This document shows, piece after piece, positions 8,515 through 15,296 of a DNA stretch of 64,000 nucleotides (position 1 is its first letter; every line of letters starts with the position of its first letter). Location of the stretch: the NCBI GenBank assembly GCA_963695705.1, contig CAVOHB010000006.1, positions 434,001-498,000 on the forward strand. Direction: 5' to 3'. Below the pieces are notes generated by a model. It had not been told where the DNA came from and searched no databases. It saw only the letters and a program-made list of their open reading frames with translations. The position numbers and the translations under genes were made by a program. Source of the DNA: JBKPNJ01 sp963695705. GTDB lineage: Bacteria > Actinomycetota > Actinomycetes > Propionibacteriales > Nocardioidaceae.

Positions 8515-9875
8515 GCCGCGCGGGTCCGGCTGCCGAGCAAGAGCCGGGAAGCACGCGCACACTGCTCGTCGAGCGCGGTGACGGTGGAACCCTGGGGTCG
8601 AGGGTTCGCCGCACCGTGCTCCCGGGTGGCCTGCGTGTCATCACCGAGTCGCTGCCGAGCGTCCGCTCCGTGACCTTCGGCGTCTGGGTCGGGGTCGGTT
8701 CCCGGGACGAGGCGCCGTCGCTCGCCGGGGCGACCCACTACCTCGAGCACCTGCTGTTCAAGGGCACCGCCAGACGCTCGGCGATGGACATCTCCGTCGC
8801 GCTCAACGCCGTCGGTGGTGAGATGAACGCGTTCACGACGAAGGAGTACACCTGCTATCACGCCCGGGTGCTCGACGCTGACCTCCCGCTGGCCGTCGAC
8901 GTCGTGGCCGACATGCTCACCTCGTCGCTGGTGCGCGCCCAGGACGTCGGCAGCGAGCGGGCGGTCATCCTCGAGGAGATCGCCATGCACGACGACGATC
9001 CCGACGATGCGGTGCACGAGCTGTTCATGCGCCAGATCTGGGCCGACGCTCCGCTGGGCCGTCCGGTCATCGGCTCGGTGGCGTCGATCAACTGGCTGAC
9101 CCGCGAACAGATCGCGCGATACTTCCGCCGTCGCTACAAGCCGGAGAACATGGTCGTCTCGGCGGCGGGCAACCTCGACCACGCGGCGGTCGTGCGGCTC
9201 GTCCGCAAGGAGTTCGGCAAGGTCGGGTTCCTGTCCGACCACTCCGCGCGTCCCACCGCACCCCGGATCGGGGGCACCGGGCCGGGCTTCAGGTCCGGCG
9301 TGACCTTGACGGGCAGGCCCGGCGAGCAGGCAACGTTCGTCCTCGGGCTGCCCGGTGTGGCCCGGACCGATCCCCGGCGCTACGCGTTCGGGGTGCTCAA
9401 CGCAGCGCTCGGCGGTGGTACGTCGAGCCGGCTCTTCCAGGAGGTACGCGAGAAGCGGGGCCTCGCCTACAGCGTCTTCTCATTCACCGCCAACTACGCG
9501 GACGCCGGCTACCTCGGTGTCTCGGCCAGCTGCACTCCCGGTCGCATCGACGACGTACTGACTGTATGCCGCGAACAGCTGGCTCAGGTCGCCGAACACG
9601 GGATCACTTCCGCGGAGTTGGCCAGAGGTCAGGGCCAGCTGCGCGGCGGGACGGTGCTGGGACTCGAGGACACCGGGTCGCGGATGTCGCGGATCGCGAA
9701 GGCCGAGCTGGTCTACGGCGAGCTTCCGAGCCTCGCCGACATCCTCGAGCGGGTCAACGCCGTCACCGAGGAGGACGTCCGCTCACTGGCCGCGTCGCTA
9801 CTGACGACGGCACCCGCACTGGCCATCGTCGGGCCGTTCGACGATGCCGCACGGTTCGCGGACTTCGCGGCCTGA
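8511..9875 (+). CDS. M16 family zinc metallopeptidase (insulinase-like)
   Basis: A 454-residue protein with the inverted zinc motif HYLEHLLFKG (HxxEH) near residue 75 and the downstream zinc-ligand region ERAVILEEIAMHDDDPDD, followed by an inactive second M16 domain with the GGGTSSRLFQEVREKRGLAYSV motif (seen as GGGTSSRLFQEVRE and KRGLAYSV). Single-domain-pair bacterial M16 proteases degrade small peptides. The gene nearly always follows pnp in actinobacteria. GTG 8511 overlaps the pnp stop (GTGA), so translation is probably coupled. There is no signal peptide, so I expect a cytoplasmic enzyme. The physiological substrate is unknown. Confidence 0.92.
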   Translation: MSRAGPAAEQEPGSTRTLLVERGDGGTLGSRVRRTVLPGGLRVITESLPSVRSVTFGVWVGVGSRDEAPSLAGATHYLEHLLFKGTARRSAMDISVALNAVGGEMNAFTTKEYTCYHARVLDADLPLAVDVVADMLTSSLVRAQDVGSERAVILEEIAMHDDDPDDAVHELFMRQIWADAPLGRPVIGSVASINWLTREQIARYFRRRYKPENMVVSAAGNLDHAAVVRLVRKEFGKVGFLSDHSARPTAPRIGGTGPGFRSGVTLTGRPGEQATFVLGLPGVARTDPRRYAFGVLNAALGGGTSSRLFQEVREKRGLAYSVFSFTANYADAGYLGVSASCTPGRIDDVLTVCREQLAQVAEHGITSAELARGQGQLRGGTVLGLEDTGSRMSRIAKAELVYGELPSLADILERVNAVTEEDVRSLAASLLTTAPALAIVGPFDDAARFADFAA

Positions 9876-9886
9876 GGCTGGTGCGC

Positions 9887-10636
9887 ATGATCAAGGTCGG
9901 AGTGCTCGGCGCCCTCGGACGGGTGGGCCAGGAGGTCTGCCGGGCGGTGGACGGAGCCGATGACCTCGAGCTCGTGGCCAGGGTCGACCAGGGTGATCCG
10001 ATCGGGCTGCTGGTCGAGTCCGGCACGGAGGTGGTCGTCGACTTCACCCACCCCAACGTCGTCATGGAGAACCTCTCCTTCTGCATCGGCAACGGTGTGC
10101 ACGCGGTGGTCGGCACGACCGGCTTCGACGAGGCCCGACTGGACGCGGTCCGCGCGGAGCTGAGGAAGGCACCACCTGGGTGCGGCGTCCTGATCGCGCC
10201 CAACTTCTCGGTCGGCGCGGTCCTGATGATGCGCTTCGCGACCGAAGCGGCCAGGTTCTTCGAGTCCGTCGAGGTCGTCGAGCTGCACCACCCGGACAAG
10301 GCCGACGCACCGAGCGGTACGGCCCGGCGGACCGCGGAGCTGATCGCCCGGGCCCGAGCGGACGCGGGCTGGGGCGCGGTGCCCGATGCCACCAGCCAGG
10401 CGGTCGACGGTGCCCGCGGCGCCGACCTGCACGGCATCCCTGTGCACGCGGTCCGGCTGAGGGGACTCGTCGCCCATCAGGAGGTCATGTTCGGCGGGGC
10501 GGGCGAGGCGCTGACGATCCGTCACGACAGTCTCGACCGGGTGTCGTTCATGCCCGGGGTGCTGACCGGCGTGCGCCGGATCGGCGACCATCCCGGCCTG
10601 ACCGTCGGCCTCGAGTCGTTCCTCGGCCTGGACTAG
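9887..10636 (+). CDS. dapB: 4-hydroxy-tetrahydrodipicolinate reductase DapB
   Basis: Reduces the DapA product in lysine/diaminopimelate synthesis, 249 residues. The N-terminal dinucleotide site is VGVLGALGRVGQEV; NFSVGAVLMM and the catalytic HHPDKADAPSGTA region (a His-His pair and Lys) are present, and EVMFGGAGEALTIRHDS is near the end (broken here as EVMFGG and LTIRHDS). ATG 9887 is chosen; GTG 9881 is six bases upstream in frame. It lies 11 bp after the M16 gene. In many actinobacteria dapB is close to thyX and dapA; here about 12.7 kb of accessory genes separate it from thyA-dapA. Confidence 0.95.
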   Translation: MIKVGVLGALGRVGQEVCRAVDGADDLELVARVDQGDPIGLLVESGTEVVVDFTHPNVVMENLSFCIGNGVHAVVGTTGFDEARLDAVRAELRKAPPGCGVLIAPNFSVGAVLMMRFATEAARFFESVEVVELHHPDKADAPSGTARRTAELIARARADAGWGAVPDATSQAVDGARGADLHGIPVHAVRLRGLVAHQEVMFGGAGEALTIRHDSLDRVSFMPGVLTGVRRIGDHPGLTVGLESFLGLD

Positions 10637-10663
10637 GCGTGTGCTCCAGATGACCCGCGGGTA

Positions 10664-10711
10664 GCCACCAGGCTCTCCGCGTCGTCCATCTGCGCGGAAC
10701 CGGCTGGTGGC
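10664..10711 (+). terminator. Stem-loop after dapB
   Basis: Nested inverted repeats downstream of the dapB stop: an outer stem GCCACCAG (10664-10671) with CTGGTGGC (10704-10711), and an inner stem TCCGCG (10676-10681) with CGCGGA (10693-10698). The internal loops are 4 and 5 bases. There is no T-run, as is common for high-GC actinobacterial terminators. It would separate the rpsO-pnp-dapB unit from the sugar transferase gene. Confidence 0.5.
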
Positions 10712-10752
10712 GGCCGTTCGTGACGGCGCCTTCCACCTGATAACGTTACGTG

Positions 10753-10767
10753 TTGTAGTGACTACAA
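10753..10767. promoter_or_regulatory. 15-bp perfect palindrome, operator candidate
   Basis: TTGTAGT-G-ACTACAA lies 124 bp before the sugar transferase GTG, just after an 8-bp palindrome TAACGTTA (10741-10748). The GTAGT/ACTAC half-sites recall BlaI/MecI-type and some GntR-type operators, but no such regulator is encoded in the window. It most likely controls the downstream exopolysaccharide-type gene. The assignment is an inference from symmetry alone. Confidence 0.4.
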
Positions 10768-10890
10768 ATAGTGCTCTGCCGACGTGATGACAGGGCGGTG
10801 CGCCGCGGCCGGATGCACGCGGCGCAGGTGAGGCGTGCGCCAGCCGCCTCGTGTCGTCGTGTTGCATCGGGCTCTTGGTGAGGAGGGGCA

Positions 10891-12495
10891 GTGACCAGCG
10901 GACCCCGCGGCGCGCCGAACTCCTACCGGTCGACCAGCCGACGTCGCCCATCACAGGCTGGCGACTCGTCCGCGAATGATCGCGCCACCAGCTCCCCCCG
11001 CGTTCGAACCCTGCGCCGCGTGGTCGAACGGCGCGTTGCCGCCAGCCCCCCACCGCCGGTCCCGTCGTCTGCCACGGGAATGCGCTCGCGCCGGATGTCC
11101 GGCTTCGTCGCCGGGGTATTCGTTCTCGACCTCCTCATCTTCGCGGCTTCGCTCGTGCTCGCCAGGGTCGTGCGATTGGACGACGCCAGGCACTCGTCCG
11201 GCGCGCCCCAGCCGATGTTCTATGTTCTGGTGGGCGCCGGGCTGGCCGTCCTGACCTTGACCGTCCTTGTGTTGCGTGGGGCCTACGAGCGCAGCATCTA
11301 CGGTGCGGGCACCGACGAGTACAAGCGGGTCATCGTGAGTGTTGCGATGTCCGCTGGTGTCGTCGCCATCGTGTGCTACCTGTTCAAGATCGAGATCGCC
11401 CGGAGCTTCCTCGCCCTCGGCTTCCCGGTCGCCGTGATCGCTCTGGTCTGCGGACGCTTCGCTGCGCGTAGGTGGCTGTGCCGACAGCGCGCAGGCGGGC
11501 TGCTCGTCCATCGGATACTCGTGGTGGGCGGTCGTTCCCACGTCGGTGAGCTCGTGGCAGTGCTTCGACGGGCGCCCGCCGCCGGGTACGCCGTCGTCGG
11601 CGCCTGCCTTCCCGACCCGCAGGACTCGTTCCGCGCCGAGGAGCACATCCCCGTGCTCGGCGGGCTCGACGCGGTGCCCGCGGCCGTACGCGCCTGCGGA
11701 GCCGACTCCGTCGCGGTCACCACGGTCCCCGGCTCTGACACGACGTTCCTGCGCCGGCTGAGCTGGTCCCTTGAAGGGTCGGGGGTCGACCTGCTGGTGC
11801 TTCCGAGCCTCACCGAGGTCGCCGGACCACGGATCCAGATCCGACCGGTGGCAGGGCTGCCCCTGCTGCACGTCGACGAGCCCGAGTTCACGGGCATGCG
11901 GCGGGTGCTGAAATCGGCCTTCGACCGAGTCGGAGCGACGCTGCTCCTGCTCGCCCTGAGCCCAGCGCTGGTCAGCATCGCCGCAGTCGTCCGGTTCGGC
12001 AGCCGTGGACCGGTCCTGTTCCGGCAGACCCGGGTCGGTACCAACGGCAAGCCGTTCGAGTGTCTGAAGTTCCGCTCGATGGTCGACGACGCCGAGTCCG
12101 CGGCCCAGGAGCTGGTCGGGCTCAATGACCACGACGGGGTCATGTTCAAGATGCGCGACGATCCCCGCGTCACCTCGGCCGGGCGGTGGCTTCGCCGCTA
12201 CTCCCTCGATGAGCTCCCCCAGCTGATCAATGTCATCGCCGGACAGATGAGCCTGGTCGGTCCGCGTCCGCCCCTGCCGGGTGAGGTCACCGCGTACGGT
12301 GAGGACGTGCTGCGCCGGCTGTTGGTCAAGCCCGGCATGACCGGGCTTTGGCAGATCAGCGGACGCTCCGACCTGTCATGGGACACCACCGTCCGGCTCG
12401 ACCTCTACTACGTCGAGAACTGGTCCCTGATCGGCGATCTGCTGATCCTCGCCAAGACAGTACGTGCGGTCCTGTCCGGCGCTGGAGCCTACTGA
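10891..12495 (+). CDS. Polyprenyl-phosphate hexose-1-phosphate transferase (exopolysaccharide initiating enzyme)
   Basis: A 534-residue membrane protein of the WbaP/CpsE class. After a basic N terminus come about four membrane segments (near residues 70-190, for example FVAGVFVLDLLIFAASLVLA), a central nucleotide-binding-like soluble part (HRILVVGGRSHVGELVAVLRR), and the C-terminal bacterial sugar transferase domain. That domain contains FRQTRVGTNGKPFECLKFRSM, given here as RQTRVG and KFRSM, then YSLDELPQLINV, MSLVGPRPP and KPGMTGLWQISGR. It starts lipid-linked glycan synthesis by moving a sugar phosphate to undecaprenyl phosphate. GTG 10891 has a strong GAGGAGGGG ribosome site. No Wzx/Wzy or further glycosyltransferases are nearby, so the rest of the pathway lies elsewhere. 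Confidence 0.9.
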   Translation: MTSGPRGAPNSYRSTSRRRPSQAGDSSANDRATSSPRVRTLRRVVERRVAASPPPPVPSSATGMRSRRMSGFVAGVFVLDLLIFAASLVLARVVRLDDARHSSGAPQPMFYVLVGAGLAVLTLTVLVLRGAYERSIYGAGTDEYKRVIVSVAMSAGVVAIVCYLFKIEIARSFLALGFPVAVIALVCGRFAARRWLCRQRAGGLLVHRILVVGGRSHVGELVAVLRRAPAAGYAVVGACLPDPQDSFRAEEHIPVLGGLDAVPAAVRACGADSVAVTTVPGSDTTFLRRLSWSLEGSGVDLLVLPSLTEVAGPRIQIRPVAGLPLLHVDEPEFTGMRRVLKSAFDRVGATLLLLALSPALVSIAAVVRFGSRGPVLFRQTRVGTNGKPFECLKFRSMVDDAESAAQELVGLNDHDGVMFKMRDDPRVTSAGRWLRRYSLDELPQLINVIAGQMSLVGPRPPLPGEVTAYGEDVLRRLLVKPGMTGLWQISGRSDLSWDTTVRLDLYYVENWSLIGDLLILAKTVRAVLSGAGAY

Positions 12496-13082
12496 GCCTC
12501 CTCGCCCGCAGGATCGACTGCCGGTCCGCCGTCCAAGGACAGCTGGGTATGCAACCTCAACTGCTCGACCGTCACCGATCCGTCGCCGTACAGATCAAGC
12601 TCGCGGCGGGCACCATCGGGGGCCCAGCCTGCGCCGGCCAGGAAGCGCACCACCACGTCGTCGGTCGTCGCCAGCCAGATGACCGCATGGGAGAATCTGT
12701 CGCTGCGCAGGGTGTCCGCACAGGCCTGAAGCAGCCGCGATCCATGGCCGGCGCGCTGTGCTGTCGGTGCTATGACGAACTCCGCGATCTCGCCGTCGGA
12801 GCCTGGATCGGCATCCGGATCACCCGCCGGGACCGTCAGCGCGAATCCCTCGATCCTGGTCCGGTCCAACGCGACCAGCACGCGGTGGCGCGCATCTTTC
12901 GGCCGGGCAAGGGCTGAGTGCCATTGCTGGGCGAAGACTGCCGGCTCGAGTCTCGCGAGCACCTCCGGTGGCAGCACGCCGGCGTAACGCTCACGCCAGG
13001 CGCCTACCTGGACGTCAGCGATCGCAGCAGCGTCGTCGGCCCAGGCCAGACGCACGCTGACGTCCGCGGTCGGTCCACTCAT
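12489..13082 (-). CDS. GNAT family N-acetyltransferase
   Basis: A 197-residue protein with the Gcn5-related acetyltransferase core: SVRLAWADDAAAIADVQVGAWRERYAG at the N terminus (seen as DAAAIADVQ and WRERYAGVLP), the acetyl-CoA loop IAPTAQRAGHGSRLLQAC (the R/QxxGxG/A motif) and a C-terminal FLAGAGWAPDG strand. The WxxxYxGxxP pattern is common in uncharacterised actinobacterial GNATs acting on small molecules. ATG 13082 is chosen because the longer open frame has no family match. The last 7 bp overlap the convergent sugar transferase gene. The substrate is unknown. Confidence 0.82.
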   Translation of the reverse strand: MSGPTADVSVRLAWADDAAAIADVQVGAWRERYAGVLPPEVLARLEPAVFAQQWHSALARPKDARHRVLVALDRTRIEGFALTVPAGDPDADPGSDGEIAEFVIAPTAQRAGHGSRLLQACADTLRSDRFSHAVIWLATTDDVVVRFLAGAGWAPDGARRELDLYGDGSVTVEQLRLHTQLSLDGGPAVDPAGEEAQ

Positions 13083-13318
13083 CTGCACATCCGTTTCGGC
13101 CCGGCGGTGCCAGCCGAGTGTGGCGCCGCAAGGCCGGTGGCTCGCGAGCCTACCCCGGTGCGCCCGCATCCCATCGTGCGCCGGCTTCCCGAGCCGTTGC
13201 GTGCCCGCCTTGCTGCCGGACCTGCATCCTCGTGCATCAGTACCGGCAACTCGGTCCGTGGGACCCGGCCGCGCTGCTAGCCTGCGGTTACTTTCCGTCG
13301 TCGGTTACAGGAGGAGTC

Positions 13319-15043
13319 GTGGGTCGTGGCACGGTCGCGCCCCACGGTGGTGCTCTTGTAAACCTGGTTGTGGAGCCCTCGAGGCGGGCAGAGCTGCGCC
13401 AGAGCTCCCTGGCCTGGCCGAGCTGGCGTCTGACACTGCGCCAATTGTGCGACCTCGAGCTCCTCGCGAACGGAGGGTTCTCGCCGCTGCAGACGTTTAT
13501 GGGGCCTGACGACTATGCCGCGGTCTGCCACTCGATGCGACTTGCCGACGGCAGTCTGTGGCCGATTCCCGTCGTTCTCGACCTACCCGAGAGCGTTGTC
13601 AAGGCGGCGGAGCACACTGGGTCGCTCGCTCTGCGTGACCCAGAGGGGGCGATGGTCGCCGTTCTGCACCCGACCCATGCCTGGCGACCTGACCTGCGGG
13701 CCGAGGCAGAGGCGGTCTTCGGGACGCTGAACGAGGCTCATCCCGGCGTCCGGTACCTACTGCGCCGCACCAACCCCTGGTACCTCACTGGCGGACTCGA
13801 GGTGCTCGAGCCGTTCTTCCATGCGGACTTCCCCGAGCTACGGCACACGCCCATGCAGCTCAGAGGCGAGTTCGAGCGCCGGGGTTGGGACCGTGTCGTG
13901 GCCTTCAACACGCGCAACCCCATGCACCGTGCGCACCTCGAACTGACGCTCCGCGGAGCCCGTGAAGCGGGTGCCAAGCTGCTGATCCATCCGGTGGTGG
14001 GCATGACCCAGCCCGGCGACATCGACTACTACATGAGGGTGCGCTGCTACCAGGCATTGCTGCCCAGCTATCCGCCCGGTGAGGTGATGCTTTCACTGCT
14101 GCCGCTGGCGATGCGCATGGGAGGCCCGCGCGAGGCCCTCTGGCACGCGCTGATCCGAAAGAACCACGGCGCCACGCACTTCATCGTGGGCCGTGACCAC
14201 GCCGGTCCGCGGCCGCATGCGGGGGCCTCGTTCTACCCTCCGTACGCGGCGCAGGAGCTGCTCGAGCGGCACGAGCCCGAGCTTGGGGTGCAGATCGTCC
14301 GGTTCCACAAGCTGGTCTACCTCGCCGACGCTCAGACGTATGTGGAGGAGGAGGAGGCACCGCCGGGTGTGGCCACCCTCCAGATAAGCGGCACGGAGAT
14401 GCGCAGCCGACTGGCCCAGGGGACGGAGCTTCCCTCGTGGTTCACCGTTCCGGCAGTCGCCGACGAACTGCGGCGCAGGTACAGAGGGCGCGCCGAGCAA
14501 GGCTTCACGGTCTTCTTCACCGGTCTGTCCGGATCAGGGAAGTCCGCCATCGCCAGCACACTCGTGTTCGCGCTGCGGGATCTCGGCGGTCGCAGCGTTT
14601 CGTTGCTCGACGGCGACGAGATTCGTCAGCGGTTGTCCAGTGAGCTGATGTTCTCGCGCGCCGACCGCGACCGACATGTGCTCCGCGTCTCGTACGTAGC
14701 CGCCGAGGTCACCCGGAGCGGCGGAGCGGCGGTGTGCGCTCCTATCGCACCCTTCGCGTCGACCCGGGAGGAAGTGCGTCGCCTGATCGAACCCTACGGC
14801 GGGTTCGTCCTCGTTCACGTTGACACCCCGCTGGAGGTCTGCGAGCAACGTGACCGCAAAGGCCTCTACGCCAAGGCCCGCGCCGGGGTCGTACCGCACT
14901 TCACCGGCATCTCCGATCCGTACGAGCCGCCCACCGACGCCGACGTGGTGGTCGACACGGTCACCCAGACACCGCGACAGGCCGCCGAGCGCATCCTCGA
15001 GCACCTGCGCTGCGCCGGCTATCTCTTGCGCATGGCGTCATAG
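13319..15043 (+). CDS. Bifunctional sulfate adenylyltransferase / adenylylsulfate kinase
   Basis: A 574-residue fusion that would make PAPS from sulfate and two ATP. Residues 1 to about 385 form a homooligomeric-type ATP sulfurylase with FNTRNPMHRAHLEL (the TxNPxHxxH catalytic motif), VVGMTQPGDIDYYMRVRCYQ (read as HPVVGMTQPGDIDYY), and FIVGRDHAGP. Residues from about 395 form APS kinase with P-loop GLSGSGKSAIA, DGDEIRQRLSSEL and RDRKGLYAKARAG. At the position of the phosphorylated Ser109 of E. coli CysC (in the ISP motif) this protein has Ala (PIAPFASTRE), which is also seen in many fused enzymes. GTG 13319 follows CAGGAGGAG. PAPS is the sulfuryl donor needed by the sulfotransferase at 17553. 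Confidence 0.93.
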   Translation: MGRGTVAPHGGALVNLVVEPSRRAELRQSSLAWPSWRLTLRQLCDLELLANGGFSPLQTFMGPDDYAAVCHSMRLADGSLWPIPVVLDLPESVVKAAEHTGSLALRDPEGAMVAVLHPTHAWRPDLRAEAEAVFGTLNEAHPGVRYLLRRTNPWYLTGGLEVLEPFFHADFPELRHTPMQLRGEFERRGWDRVVAFNTRNPMHRAHLELTLRGAREAGAKLLIHPVVGMTQPGDIDYYMRVRCYQALLPSYPPGEVMLSLLPLAMRMGGPREALWHALIRKNHGATHFIVGRDHAGPRPHAGASFYPPYAAQELLERHEPELGVQIVRFHKLVYLADAQTYVEEEEAPPGVATLQISGTEMRSRLAQGTELPSWFTVPAVADELRRRYRGRAEQGFTVFFTGLSGSGKSAIASTLVFALRDLGGRSVSLLDGDEIRQRLSSELMFSRADRDRHVLRVSYVAAEVTRSGGAAVCAPIAPFASTREEVRRLIEPYGGFVLVHVDTPLEVCEQRDRKGLYAKARAGVVPHFTGISDPYEPPTDADVVVDTVTQTPRQAAERILEHLRCAGYLLRMAS

Positions 15044-15080
15044 GTATTTGCATTCACATGCCGTCTGGATATATCTGACC

Positions 15081-15111
15081 CTGCGTTATTGAGTGCTCAC
15101 GGATAACGCAG
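15081..15111. promoter_or_regulatory. Hairpin-forming inverted repeat after the ATP sulfurylase/APS kinase gene
   Basis: CTGCGTTAT (15081-15089) and ATAACGCAG (15103-15111) are perfect 9-bp arms, with TGAG-TG-CTCA nested between them. The 252-bp gap is clearly less GC-rich than its surroundings and must hold the promoter of the metallophosphoesterase gene. The structure lies 38 bp after the upstream stop, so a terminator is possible despite no T-run. An operator is the alternative. I looked for riboswitch-like patterns in 15112-15296 and found none I could name. Confidence 0.4.
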
Positions 15112-15296
15112 ATTCTGGCTAATCGCCGACTTAACATCTGGCTTTTCGAGACGGAGACAAAGGTGAACGCTACTTTGGCGACACTCGTGGCTTTATCTCC
15201 CGTGGGGCTCCACAGTGTGGCGAAACCTTTGACGTCGCCTCAACTGCGGGGCCGACCGATTGCGAAAGAGACAAAGCGGAAAAGGGAGATCTTCAC

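Noticed and set aside
15112..15296. Riboswitch (for example c-di-AMP type) before the secreted phosphoesterase
   Set aside because: The leader has some structure, but I could not find the conserved core of any class I know.
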